Shown here: one piece after another, positions 38,153 through 47,099 of the stretch
How positions within the stretch are numbered: the first letter of the stretch is position 1
Layout: each line of letters starts with the position of its first letter
Assembly (NCBI RefSeq): GCF_029919115.1
Contig: NZ_CP123990.1
Coordinates: 1,736,001-1,800,000, forward strand
Reading direction: 5' to 3'
Length of the DNA stretch: 64,000 nucleotides
DNA from: Variovorax paradoxus
GTDB lineage: Bacteria; Pseudomonadota; Gammaproteobacteria; Burkholderiales; Burkholderiaceae_C
Notes under the pieces: generated by a model
What the model was told of the DNA's origin: nothing
The model's input: the letters and a program-made list of their open reading frames with translations, nothing else
Database searches by the model: none
Program-made: the position numbers and the translations under genes

Positions 38153-39232
38153 TCAGGCAGCGCTGCGAGCTTGCAGCAACGCCTGAGCCGCTTCGCGCAC
38201 GAGGGCCGGGCCGCGATAGATGAGCCCGGTGTAGATCTGCACCACGTCGGCACCCGCGGCTATCTTGGCCTTGGCATCGGCCCCACTCAGGATGCCGCCC
38301 ACCCCGACGATCGGAAAGCCTGCTCCCAGCGCCGCGCGCAACTGGGCGATCACGCGGTTGCTCGCCTCGCGCACGGGAGCACCGGAAAGCCCGCCGGCTT
38401 CATCGGCATGCGGCAGGCCCGCAACGGCGTCGCGCGCCAGGGTGGTGTTGGTGGCAATCACGCCATCCATGCCGTGGCGCTGCAGCGTGGCGGCGATGAC
38501 CGCGACTTGGCTTTCGTCGAGATCGGGCGCGATCTTCACGAACAGTGGAACGCGCTTGCCGCCGCGGTCGGCAAGCACCTGGCGCCGCTCGGCAATGGCA
38601 CCCAGCAACGCGTCGAGCGCTTCGTCGCTCTGCAGCGTACGCAAGTTGGCCGTGTTGGGGCTCGAGATATTGATGGTCACATAGTCGGCATGCGCATACA
38701 CGCCGTCCAGGCAGGCCACATAGTCGTCCACCGCCCGCTCGATGGGGGTGCTGGCGTTCTTGCCGATGTTGAGGCCGAGCAGCATCGGCTTCTTGCCCGC
38801 GCTGCTGCCGTTCTTGCGAAAGCGCGCCTTCTGCACGTTGGCCAGAAAGGCATCGAGTCCCTCGTTGTTGAACCCGAGCCGGTTGATCAGCGCATCGCGC
38901 TGCGGCAGGCGGAACATGCGCGGCTTGGGGTTGCCCGGCTGTGCTTTCGGCGTGACGGTGCCGACCTCGACAAATCCGAAACCCATGGCGGCAAAAGCGT
39001 CGATGCAGCGAGCGTTCTTGTCGAGTCCGGCCGCCAGGCCGACGCGATTCGGGAATTGCAGCCCCGCGAGGGTGACTGGGTCTTCGACGCGTGAAGCGGC
39101 GTACGCGCAGGCCAGCGGCGTGTTCTGGGTGCGGGCCAGGCCGTCGAGGGTGAGTTCGTGGGCATGTTCCGGGTCGAAGCCGAACAGAAAGGGCCGGGCC
39201 AGGCCGTAGAGCGAAGAGGGGAGCAGGGGCAT
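38153..39232 (-). CDS. pyrD: Dihydroorotate dehydrogenase, quinone-dependent (class 2)
   Basis: Membrane-associated FMN enzyme of pyrimidine synthesis, oxidising dihydroorotate with quinone. The 359-aa protein has the class 2 N-terminal amphipathic region ([21 protein letters not shown]), [19 protein letters not shown], the catalytic Ser region [21 protein letters not shown], and the phosphate-binding [12 protein letters not shown] and YTGLIYRGP. The ATG at 39232 gives [10 protein letters not shown]; a longer frame overlaps rpiA. The gene is divergent from rpiA with only about 40 bases between them. Confidence 0.97.
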   Translation of the reverse strand: MPLLPSSLYGLARPFLFGFDPEHAHELTLDGLARTQNTPLACAYAASRVEDPVTLAGLQFPNRVGLAAGLDKNARCIDAFAAMGFGFVEVGTVTPKAQPGNPKPRMFRLPQRDALINRLGFNNEGLDAFLANVQKARFRKNGSSAGKKPMLLGLNIGKNASTPIERAVDDYVACLDGVYAHADYVTINISSPNTANLRTLQSDEALDALLGAIAERRQVLADRGGKRVPLFVKIAPDLDESQVAVIAATLQRHGMDGVIATNTTLARDAVAGLPHADEAGGLSGAPVREASNRVIAQLRAALGAGFPIVGVGGILSGADAKAKIAAGADVVQIYTGLIYRGPALVREAAQALLQARSAA

Positions 39233-39272
39233 CGGATAATTCTCGACTTCAATGAGCCAAGGATTCTCCGCG

Positions 39273-39992
39273 ATGACTGCACCCGTTTCTCCTTCTTCCG
39301 CTCCCGGCGCCGGCGCCATCTCCCAGGACGAGCTCAAGGCACAGGTCGGCCGCGCTGCGCTGGCCTACGTGGTGAAGGGCGAAATCGTCGGCGTGGGCAC
39401 CGGTTCGACCGTGAACAAGTTCATCGACGCCCTGGCCACCATCAAGGACCAGATCAAGGGCGCGGTGTCGAGCTCGGTCGCCTCGACGGAACGCCTGCGT
39501 GCCCTGGACATTCCGGTGTTCGACAGCAATGAGGTCGAGGAGCTCAGCGTTTATATCGACGGCGCGGACGAGATCGATCATCGCGGCTTCATGGTGAAGG
39601 GCGGCGGCGCGGCGCTCACGCGCGAAAAGATCGTGGCGGCGCAGTCGCGGCGCTTTGTGTGCATTGCCGACGCATCCAAGCTGGTCGACACGCTCGGCGC
39701 CTTTCCGCTGCCGGTGGAAGTGATTCCAATGGCGGCGCGCCGGGTCATGCGGCAGTTCGAAGCCATGGGCGGCATTGCGCAGGTGCGCGAAAAAGACGGC
39801 GTCGCGCTGGTGACCGACAACGGCCAGCACATCGTCGACGTCACCGGGCTGCGAATCAGCGATCCGCTTGCCTTCGAGTCCCAGGTGAGCCAATGGCCGG
39901 GCGTGGTCACCGTCGGTGTGTTCGCTCACCAGAAGGCCGACGTGTGCCTGCTGGGCACGCCTTCGGGCGTGCAAACGATGACGTTCGGGTGA
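39273..39992 (+). CDS. rpiA: Ribose-5-phosphate isomerase A
   Basis: Interconverts ribose-5-phosphate and ribulose-5-phosphate in the pentose phosphate pathway. Family motifs are [49 protein letters not shown] with the catalytic Asp/Glu residues, and [11 protein letters not shown]. The 239-aa length uses the ATG at 39273, which has AGGA at 9 bases; an in-frame ATG at 39252 is possible but would leave only about 20 bases to the divergent pyrD start. An extra Ala/Pro/Ser-rich leader of about 15 residues precedes the conserved part. Confidence 0.96.
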   Translation: MTAPVSPSSAPGAGAISQDELKAQVGRAALAYVVKGEIVGVGTGSTVNKFIDALATIKDQIKGAVSSSVASTERLRALDIPVFDSNEVEELSVYIDGADEIDHRGFMVKGGGAALTREKIVAAQSRRFVCIADASKLVDTLGAFPLPVEVIPMAARRVMRQFEAMGGIAQVREKDGVALVTDNGQHIVDVTGLRISDPLAFESQVSQWPGVVTVGVFAHQKADVCLLGTPSGVQTMTFG

Positions 39993-40040
39993 AGAGAAAA
40001 GCGGCTGCCGGTTTCCACCAGCGGCCCGCTCAGGAACCGC

Positions 40041-40685
40041 TCAGAACTTGATGCCCGCCGGGTTGCTGGGAGTCGGCCCGCTGGGCGCGGGCGCAGGCTG
40101 CTGTGGAGCAGGCGCGGCCGGCGCGGGTTCGCGCGCCACGGGTGCCGCCTGCACGGCAACCAGCGGTCGGGCCGGCGGGTTGCGGTAAGTCGCCGGCAGG
40201 CTGTTGCTCTTCGGATAGCCCGCGGCATCGAGGTACTGCGACCATTCGGTGTCGGAAAAGCCCTTCAGCTGCTGCGAACCGATCGTCAGCAACGGCAGCG
40301 AGGCCTGGCTGCTCATCCGCTGCAGTGCCTCGACGTCCTGGTTGCTCTTGATGGTGCGTTCTTCAAAAGGAATGCCGCGCGTGGTGAGCAGCGACCGGGC
40401 GGCGCCGCACGGCGCGCATTCTTCACCGGTGTACAGCGTGACTGGGTAGCGCTGTGCCACCTGGCGCAGTTCATACGGCAAGCCGGCATTGGCCGGCGGC
40501 GTGATGCCGGCTTGCGGGCCTGCGGCGGGCTCGGTGCTGGCGGTGGGGGCCCGGTCCGAGAAAGTGACCTTGCCGTTCTTGTCGACGTTGCGGTAGATCG
40601 GCTGGGCCATGGCGCCCGCCGCGACGAGCAGCAGGGCGAAGCCGGACAGGCGATGCAAGGAGGTTTTCTTTTGGATCGAATGCAT
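40041..40685 (-). CDS. Exported DUF4124-glutaredoxin-like fusion protein
   Basis: A 214-aa predicted periplasmic protein. A signal peptide (about 1-27, ending GAMAQ) is followed by a DUF4124 segment (IYRNVDKNGKVTFSDRAP, about 30-47), a glutaredoxin-like fold (about 80-155, VTLYTGEECAPC with Cys90-x-x-Cys93, then SLPLLTIGSQQLKGF) and a Pro/Ala-rich C-terminal tail. DUF4124 occurs at the start of many exported betaproteobacterial proteins. It may act as an envelope thiol oxidoreductase. It lies after prlC on the same strand. Confidence 0.85.
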   Translation of the reverse strand: MHSIQKKTSLHRLSGFALLLVAAGAMAQPIYRNVDKNGKVTFSDRAPTASTEPAAGPQAGITPPANAGLPYELRQVAQRYPVTLYTGEECAPCGAARSLLTTRGIPFEERTIKSNQDVEALQRMSSQASLPLLTIGSQQLKGFSDTEWSQYLDAAGYPKSNSLPATYRNPPARPLVAVQAAPVAREPAPAAPAPQQPAPAPSGPTPSNPAGIKF

Positions 40686-40715
40686 TGCCTGAGTATCGCA
40701 AGCTTCAGGCCCGCT

Positions 40716-42776
40716 TCAAACGGGCTGGGCCTGCGCCATGCCCTGGTGTCGCAGCAGCGCATCAAGCTGCGGCTCGCGGCCGCGGAAAGCCTTGAATGAA
40801 TCCATGGCGCTGCGGCTGCCGCCCGCTTCGAGGATGGCTTGGCGGTACCTGCGGCCGGTCTCGATGTTCGGCTGGCCGTCGGCGCCCACGCTCTCCTCGA
40901 AGGCGGCGTAGGCGTCGGCGCTCAGCACTTCGGCCCACTTGTAGCTGTAGTAGCCGGCCGCGTAGCCGCCCGAGAAGATGTGGCTGAAGGTGTTCGGCGT
41001 GCGGCTGAAAGGTGGCGCAGGCATCACGGCCACTTCAGCGCGCACCTTGCCCAGCAGCGCGAGCACGCCGCCCGGCTGCGCGTTGGCGGCCTGGTATTCG
41101 GTGTGCAGCAGCATGTCGAACAGCGAGAACTCGATCTGGCGCAAGGTCTGCAGGCCGCTCTGGAAGTTCTTGGCGGCCGTCATCTTGTCGAACAGCGCGC
41201 GGGGCAGCGGCTCGCCCGTATCGACATGGGCGGTCATGTGCCTGAGCACGTCCCATTCCCAGCAGAAGTTTTCCATGAACTGGCTCGGCAGTTCGACGGC
41301 GTCCCATTCGACACCGCTGATGCCCGAAACGTCGCGTTCGTTCACCTGCGTGAGCATGTGGTGCAAGCCGTGGCCGAATTCGTGGAAGAGGGTGGTCACG
41401 TCGTCGTGCGTGAGCAGCGGCGGCTTGCCGTCCACACCGCTCGCAAAGTTGCACACCAGCTGCGCCACCGGCGTTTGCAGGGTGCCGTCGTCGGGCCGCA
41501 GCCAGCGTGCGCGCACGTCGTCCATCCAGGCGCCGCCGCGCTTGGCGGCACGGGCCGAAGGATCGAGATAGAACTGGCCGACCTTCTGCACGCCGCCAGC
41601 CGTCTGCCGCTCGATGCGATAGAACTCCACGCTCGGGTGCCATGTAGGGGCGCTGTCGCGCCGAATGGAAACCTCGAACAGCGTCTCGACGATCTTGAAC
41701 AGGCCGGCCATCACCTTGGGAGCCGGGAAGTACTGCTTCACCTCCTGCTCGCTGAAGGCATAGCGCGCTTCCTTCAGCTTTTCGCCGATGTAGCTCCAGT
41801 CCCAGGCCTGCGGATCGGCAATGCCCAACTGCTCCGACGCGAAGACGCGCAGGTCGGCCAGGTCGCGCTCGCCATAGGGCTTGGCCTTGGCCGCGAGGTC
41901 GCGCAGGAACTTGATCACCTGCTCGGGCGATTCGGCCATCTTGGGCACGACCGAGAGTTCGCCGAAATTCCTGTAGCCGAGGAGCCTGGCTTCTTCTTCG
42001 CGTAGCGCGAGGATCTCGTTGATGAGCGCGGTGTTGTCGAAGGCCGGGTCGCCCAACTCGCTGGCGCGCGTGACATACGCGCGGTAGAGCGTTTCGCGCA
42101 GCGCGCTGCTCTTGGCAAACTGCATCACAGGCAGGTAGCAGGGCATCTTGAGCGTGAGCTTGTAGCCTTGCTTGCCCTCGGCTTCGGCGGCCGCGCGGGC
42201 GGCGCCGATCACGTCTTCAGGCACGCCCTCGAGCTCGCCGAGCGATGCGTAGTACGAGAAAGCGTCGGTGGCATCGAGCGCGTTCTCGCTGAATTTCTGG
42301 CTCAGCTCGGCCTGGCGTTCCTGGATGTCGGCAAAGCGCTTCTTCGCATCGCCCTGCAGTTCTGCGCCGCCGAGCACAAAGTTGCGCACGGCATTGCGAT
42401 GCGCCTGCCGCTGCTCGGGGTTGAGGGTGGCCACGTCGATGGCCTTGTACTTTGCGTACAGGCGCTCATCGGAACCCAGGCGGGTCCAGAACGCGGTGAC
42501 GCGGGGCATGGCGTCGTTGTAGGCGGCGCGCAGCTCCGGCGTATCGGCCACGGCGTTGAGATGGCCCACGGCGCCCCAGGCGCGGCTGAAGCGTTCGGAC
42601 GCTACGTCGAGCACCTTCGAAATCGCATTCCAGTCGGCCGGAAAGTCAGCCGCCGTGACGGTTTGCAGCGCCGCCTCGGCATCGGCCAGCAAGATGTCGA
42701 CCGCGGGCGCGACGTGCTCGGGCTTGATGCGGTCGAACAGCGGGAGATCGGCGAAGTCGAGGAGGGGGTTGGTCAT
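40716..42776 (-). CDS. prlC: Oligopeptidase A (M3 metallopeptidase)
   Basis: Cytoplasmic zinc oligopeptidase that degrades short peptides such as cleaved signal peptides. The 686-aa protein carries the zinc motif HEFGHGLHHM with the later Glu in SGVEWDAVELPSQFMENF, and the M3 C-terminal YYSYKWAEVLSADAY. The ATG at 42776 gives the usual MTNPLLDF start; a GTG at 42785 would overlap the folD stop (GTGA). In either case it directly follows folD and is likely in the same operon. Also known as opdA. Confidence 0.95.
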   Translation of the reverse strand: MTNPLLDFADLPLFDRIKPEHVAPAVDILLADAEAALQTVTAADFPADWNAISKVLDVASERFSRAWGAVGHLNAVADTPELRAAYNDAMPRVTAFWTRLGSDERLYAKYKAIDVATLNPEQRQAHRNAVRNFVLGGAELQGDAKKRFADIQERQAELSQKFSENALDATDAFSYYASLGELEGVPEDVIGAARAAAEAEGKQGYKLTLKMPCYLPVMQFAKSSALRETLYRAYVTRASELGDPAFDNTALINEILALREEEARLLGYRNFGELSVVPKMAESPEQVIKFLRDLAAKAKPYGERDLADLRVFASEQLGIADPQAWDWSYIGEKLKEARYAFSEQEVKQYFPAPKVMAGLFKIVETLFEVSIRRDSAPTWHPSVEFYRIERQTAGGVQKVGQFYLDPSARAAKRGGAWMDDVRARWLRPDDGTLQTPVAQLVCNFASGVDGKPPLLTHDDVTTLFHEFGHGLHHMLTQVNERDVSGISGVEWDAVELPSQFMENFCWEWDVLRHMTAHVDTGEPLPRALFDKMTAAKNFQSGLQTLRQIEFSLFDMLLHTEYQAANAQPGGVLALLGKVRAEVAVMPAPPFSRTPNTFSHIFSGGYAAGYYSYKWAEVLSADAYAAFEESVGADGQPNIETGRRYRQAILEAGGSRSAMDSFKAFRGREPQLDALLRHQGMAQAQPV

Positions 42777-42781
42777 GGAAA

Positions 42782-43633
42782 TCACTTTGCGGCGCGTTCC
42801 GCAGCTTCAAGGGTGTTGGCGAGCAGCATTGCGCGCGTCATGGGGCCGACGCCGCCGGGCACGGGGGTGATCCAGCTGGCCACTTCCTTGACGCCGTCGA
42901 AGTCCACGTCGCCCGCCAGCTTGCCGTCTTCCTTGCGGTTCATGCCCACGTCGATCACCACGGCGCCGGGCTTCACCATGTCGGCCGTCAGCAGGTTGCG
43001 CTTGCCCACGGCGGCAACGATCACGTCCGCTTGCCGGGTGATGGCGGCCAGGTCTTGCGTGGCGCTGTGGCAGATGGTGACGGTGGCGTTCTTGGCCAGC
43101 AGCATCATGGCCATCGGCTTGCCGACGATGTTGCTGCGGCCGATGACCACCGCGTGCTTGCCGCGCAGGTCGTAGCCGATGGATTCGAGCATCTTCATGC
43201 AGCCGTGCGGCGTGCAGGGCCAGAAGCCCGGCTGGCCGACCATCAGCGCGCCGGCGCTGGCCACGTGGAAGCCGTCGACGTCCTTGGCCGGAGAGATGGC
43301 TTCGATGACACGGTGACTGTCCATGTGCTTGGGCAGCGGCAGCTGCACAAGAATGCCGTGTACCTGCGGGTCGTCGTTGAGTGCCTCGATGCGGGCCAGC
43401 AGTTCTGGCTCGGTCATGCTGGCGGAATGGCGCTCGAGATGCGCGGTGAGCCCGGTCTGGCTACTGTCGTTGACCTTGTGCTTCACGTAGACCTGGCTCG
43501 CCGGATCTTCACCCACCAGGATGATGGTCAGCGTGGGTTCCACGCCGCGCGCCTTCAGCGCGGCAATACGTCCTGCAACATCGGCGCGGATCTTTTGGGC
43601 GAGCGCGTTGCCATCGATCAATTGAGCGGTCAT
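42782..43633 (-). CDS. folD: Bifunctional methylenetetrahydrofolate dehydrogenase/cyclohydrolase
   Basis: Converts 5,10-methylene-THF to 10-formyl-THF with NADP. The 283-aa protein has the substrate-site Lys region YVKHK, the VQLPLPKH motif, the [13 protein letters not shown] segment and the NADP-binding [18 protein letters not shown], and ends with [16 protein letters not shown]. Length fits the family. A terminator of the upstream two-component genes lies 20 bases before the ATG, so folD probably has its own promoter in or near that gap. It is followed directly by prlC. Confidence 0.97.
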   Translation of the reverse strand: MTAQLIDGNALAQKIRADVAGRIAALKARGVEPTLTIILVGEDPASQVYVKHKVNDSSQTGLTAHLERHSASMTEPELLARIEALNDDPQVHGILVQLPLPKHMDSHRVIEAISPAKDVDGFHVASAGALMVGQPGFWPCTPHGCMKMLESIGYDLRGKHAVVIGRSNIVGKPMAMMLLAKNATVTICHSATQDLAAITRQADVIVAAVGKRNLLTADMVKPGAVVIDVGMNRKEDGKLAGDVDFDGVKEVASWITPVPGGVGPMTRAMLLANTLEAAERAAK

Positions 43634-43652
43634 CGGTTTCGATTTTCCAAGT

Positions 43653-43676
43653 AAAAACGCCCGCTTGCGCAGGCGT
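43653..43676 (-). terminator. Rho-independent terminator after the two-component operon
   Basis: On the minus strand ACGCC (43676-43672) pairs with GGCGT (43661-43657), with an inner GC-GCAA-GC helix, and is followed by five T residues (43657-43653). It ends the transcript of the histidine kinase/regulator pair and isolates folD. Confidence 0.75.
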
Positions 43677-43713
43677 GGGGAACATTCGTTGCTATCGGGG
43701 AGATAGCTGGTTT

Positions 43714-44346
43714 TCAGGCCTTGGCTGCGGGCGCCGCCTGCCCAAGCGCGATCTTGAGCAGATCGGCCACGGTGTTGGCGTTGAGCTTTTCCATGATGTT
43801 GGCGCGGTGCGCCTCGACCGTCTTGATGCTGATGCCCAGGTCGTCGGCAATCTGCTTGTTCAGGCGGCCGGCGACGATGCGCTCGAGCACCTGGGCTTCG
43901 CGGCCGGTGAGCTTGGACAGGAGCGCGTCGCGGCTTGCCGACTGCTGGTGCTGGGTGAAGGCGCCGCGCGCGTGCTCGAGCATGCGCTCGACCAGCGTGA
44001 CGAGTTCTTCGTCGTTGAAGGGCTTCTGGATGAAATCCATGGCGCCCTTCTTCATGCTGTCGACTGCCATCGGCACGTCGCCGTGGCCGGTGATCACCAC
44101 GATGGGCAGCGGGGAGCGCCGCTCGATCAGCCGGTCTTGCAGCTCGAGGCCGGTCATGCCGGCCATGCGGATGTCGACGATCAGACAGGCGACTTCGCGC
44201 GGGTCGTATCGGGAAAGAAAGGACTCGGCGGAATCGAAGCAGCGAACCCTGTAGTCCTTGCCCTCGAGCAGCCATTGCAGCGAATCTCGTACGGCCTCGT
44301 CGTCGTCGACGACATAGACAGTGCCCTTCTTCGGAATCAAACTCAT
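43714..44346 (-). CDS. FixJ/NarL-type response regulator
   Basis: A 210-aa two-component response regulator. The receiver domain (about 8-125) has the acidic pair at Asp14-Asp16, the phospho-acceptor Asp58 in LIVDIRM and the Lys in DFIQKPF. The C-terminal LuxR-type helix-turn-helix (about 145-205) contains [20 protein letters not shown] and [16 protein letters not shown]. Its ATG overlaps the stop of the kinase gene (ATGA). FixJ, DctR and TodT belong to this group. Targets are unknown; the divergent aceE gene is one candidate. Confidence 0.94.
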   Translation of the reverse strand: MSLIPKKGTVYVVDDDEAVRDSLQWLLEGKDYRVRCFDSAESFLSRYDPREVACLIVDIRMAGMTGLELQDRLIERRSPLPIVVITGHGDVPMAVDSMKKGAMDFIQKPFNDEELVTLVERMLEHARGAFTQHQQSASRDALLSKLTGREAQVLERIVAGRLNKQIADDLGISIKTVEAHRANIMEKLNANTVADLLKIALGQAAPAAKA

Positions 44347-46883
44347 GCAGGTACCTTTGCCTCGTCGCTTGCTACGGAACTGGGAGCGTCCAACACCGGA
44401 ATCCAGAAGGAAAAACGGCATCCGATCACATCCGGGCCATTGTAGATGTTCTCCGCCTGCATCCGTCCGCGGTGCGACTCGACGATGGTGCGGCACAGAT
44501 TCAGCCCGATGCCCATGCCTTCGGGCTTGGTGGAGAAGAAGGCCTCGTAGAGGCGGTCCATCACTTCAGGGGCCAGGCCCTTGCCGGTGTCCTGCACCGA
44601 GAACTCGATGGCGTTGTGGCCCTCGATCACCTTGGGCAGCACGCGCAGCTCCACGCTACGGCGCGCGAGCGGGCGCTCGGCAATGTCGATGGCTTCGGCC
44701 GCATTCTTCAGCAGGTTGACCATCACCTGCTCGATCAGGATGGGGTCCACGCGCACCACCGGTAGCCGCGCCGCCACATAGTGGTTGAGCCGCACATTGC
44801 GCCGCCGCAGCTCGATGCCCGCCAGTTCGACTGCCTCGCTCACCATGGTGGCCACGTCGGCGGGCGTGCGATTGGGCTCGCTGCGCTTCACGAAGGAGCG
44901 GATGCGCTGGATGATCTGGCCCGCGCGCTGCGCCTGCTTGGAGGTTTTTTCCAGCGCCGCGAGCAGCGCCTCGGTGTCGATCGATTGCCCCTTGATACGG
45001 GACATCATTCCGTTGCAGTAGTTGGTGATGGCCGTCAGCGGCTGGTTGAGCTCGTGCGCCACGCTGGAGGCCATTTCGCCCATCGTGATCAGGCGGCTTG
45101 CGGCCTGGGCGCGGTCGGCCTGCGCGGCCGCCTGTTCCTCGGCGTCGCGCCGCGGTGTGATGTCCGTGGCAATCACGAGCTGGGCTAGCCGGCCGTCGAC
45201 CCAGGTGAGGTAGCGCGAACGCACTTCGAGCCACTTGCCCAGGTGCGGCACGAAGATCTCGTTGTTGGCGGTCTGGGCGGCGGTCAGCGTATCAATCGGC
45301 AGGCCCGCGTAGGGGTCGACGTCGTCCAGGCCCTCGTCGTGCGCATTGGAGGCCGGCACGCCGGCCTGCGCCACCATGCCCAGGTGGCCCACGGTGTCGG
45401 AACCGAACCAGAGCCGGTACAGCTTGTTTGCGAACAGCAGCTCTTCGCTGCCGATGGGCGCCACCGACACCGCGGCGTCGAGCGCCTCCAGCACGGTAGT
45501 GAAGCGCTCGTAAGAAGCAGACAGCTGCTCGCGGATGCGCGTGGGCTCGGTGATGTCGGTCATCGAGGTCATCCAGCCCGTCTGGTGGCCGCGCGCATCG
45601 ATCAGCGGCGACACATACAGCCGTGCATTGAACACGCTGCCGTTCTTGCGCTTCACGCGCACCTGGAAGCCGCCGGGCAGGGCGCGGCCGTGCAGTTCTT
45701 CCTCGAGCCGCTCGTTCATGACTTCGCGGTCCGATTCCAGCCAGTAGGGGAAGGGCGGCGTCTGGCCTACCAGTTCGGCTTCGCTCCAGCCCGTCATCGC
45801 GCAGAAGGCGGCGTTCACGTAGGTGATGCGCCCCTGCAGGTCGAGCACGCGCATGCCGGTGAGCATGGAGTTTTCCATGGCGCGGCGGAAATTGGTCTCG
45901 GCAACCAGCCGTTGCTGCGCCTGTTGGCGCCGGCGGGTGTGCCGCCAGGTGCCGATCAGCATCCAGCTCGTGAGCACGCTGAGTGCGCAGACCAGCCAGA
46001 ACAAGCCATTGCCGACCACCCCCTGCGAGGTGCGGTAGGCCTGCGCGCGCAGCACCAGCGCGTTGCCGACGGGCGACACCGGCACTTCGTATTCGTTGGT
46101 TCTTTCGGACCACGGCAGCAGGCGCGTGCCGCCTTCCCTCGGGCTCACGGTGTTGCCCGCAATCGGATTGCCCTTGGCATCGAGCAGCGACACCGCATAG
46201 CGCGCCTGCACTTCCGATGGCATGCCGTAGCGCAGCAGGCCGTCGATCGAAAACTCGCCCAGCACCACGCCCGCGAACAGGCCCTGGTCGAAAAGCGGAA
46301 TGTGCAGCTGCAGCATCGCCGTCGGGTCGCCGCCTGCCATGGGCTGGGAGAACACCGGCTGGCGCAGCTCGCGCGCCAATGCGTAGTTGCTCTCGATGTC
46401 GCCTGGCCGCAGCACGTCGCCGATCAGGTGTTGCTGCGCCGGGTGCACGCTCGGCGCGGAATAGCCGGCCTTGAAGCGGCGGCGATCGTCGATCCAGGTG
46501 ACCGTCTGAAGCTCGGGGAACTGGCTCACCAGCGATTCCGCGCGGCTTGCGAACTCGACCGGATCGATTTCGCGGTTCGACGCGTCGCGCGCAATGCGCA
46601 TCAGCTGTTCCTGTCGTTCCAGGAGGCGCAGGCGCATGCGTTGCTGCGCGTATTCGACGTCGCGCCGAACCGATTCCTGCTCTCGCTCGACTTCCTCGGT
46701 GCGCAGGTACCAGAACGCCGAAACGATGGCGGCAAGAAACAGCAGCACCGCCGCAATGGGCGCGAGCATGGCAACTGCGTCTTGCAGCACCGGCGTTTGC
46801 CGGCGCCACCAGCGGCGCCACCAGGACAGAGGGGACGCATTCACGGCGCTGCGGGCCACCGCCAGCGGAGAGGAAAGAGGCAT
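44343..46883 (-). CDS. PAS-domain sensor histidine kinase (DctS/FixL-like)
   Basis: An 846-aa inner-membrane kinase. A first membrane helix (about residues 38-58) and a second (about 290-312) flank a periplasmic sensor domain of about 230 residues that resembles the DctS/cache type. Two PAS domains follow (about 330-450 and 460-590), then a HisKA domain with phospho-acceptor His610 in [13 protein letters not shown], and an ATPase domain with [14 protein letters not shown] and GMGIGL motifs. HELNQPL is the FixL/DctS-group H-box. It pairs with the overlapping regulator gene, and the two likely sense an external carboxylate. It is divergent from aceE. Confidence 0.93.
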   Translation of the reverse strand: MPLSSPLAVARSAVNASPLSWWRRWWRRQTPVLQDAVAMLAPIAAVLLFLAAIVSAFWYLRTEEVEREQESVRRDVEYAQQRMRLRLLERQEQLMRIARDASNREIDPVEFASRAESLVSQFPELQTVTWIDDRRRFKAGYSAPSVHPAQQHLIGDVLRPGDIESNYALARELRQPVFSQPMAGGDPTAMLQLHIPLFDQGLFAGVVLGEFSIDGLLRYGMPSEVQARYAVSLLDAKGNPIAGNTVSPREGGTRLLPWSERTNEYEVPVSPVGNALVLRAQAYRTSQGVVGNGLFWLVCALSVLTSWMLIGTWRHTRRRQQAQQRLVAETNFRRAMENSMLTGMRVLDLQGRITYVNAAFCAMTGWSEAELVGQTPPFPYWLESDREVMNERLEEELHGRALPGGFQVRVKRKNGSVFNARLYVSPLIDARGHQTGWMTSMTDITEPTRIREQLSASYERFTTVLEALDAAVSVAPIGSEELLFANKLYRLWFGSDTVGHLGMVAQAGVPASNAHDEGLDDVDPYAGLPIDTLTAAQTANNEIFVPHLGKWLEVRSRYLTWVDGRLAQLVIATDITPRRDAEEQAAAQADRAQAASRLITMGEMASSVAHELNQPLTAITNYCNGMMSRIKGQSIDTEALLAALEKTSKQAQRAGQIIQRIRSFVKRSEPNRTPADVATMVSEAVELAGIELRRRNVRLNHYVAARLPVVRVDPILIEQVMVNLLKNAAEAIDIAERPLARRSVELRVLPKVIEGHNAIEFSVQDTGKGLAPEVMDRLYEAFFSTKPEGMGIGLNLCRTIVESHRGRMQAENIYNGPDVIGCRFSFWIPVLDAPSSVASDEAKVPA

Positions 46884-47013
46884 CTTCCGAGTTTAGGGGA
46901 TGCACCCTTGCGCAGCGCAGGAAAGAGGCGCGGGCATTGGTTCCGGTGCGGCTGCAGCCATGACAACCCTGATCATAAATATCACATTAAGAAATCAATG
47001 TGCGCCATTTGAA

Positions 47014-47029
47014 ATAGAAGCATTTCTAT
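47014..47029. promoter_or_regulatory. AT-rich dyad ATAGAA-GCAT-TTCTAT upstream of aceE
   Basis: A perfect 6-bp inverted repeat with a 4-base centre, in the 216-base divergent region between the sensor kinase and aceE, 70 bases before the aceE start. The surroundings are much richer in A and T than the genes, as expected of promoters. It could bind the neighbouring response regulator or a PdhR-like factor. No binding protein can be named. Confidence 0.4.
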
Positions 47030-47099
47030 GCGAAACTCGCCCGCGTTTATTGAAGACCGCACTTAAATTACAGCCACAGCCCTAATAGGAGAGACAAGC

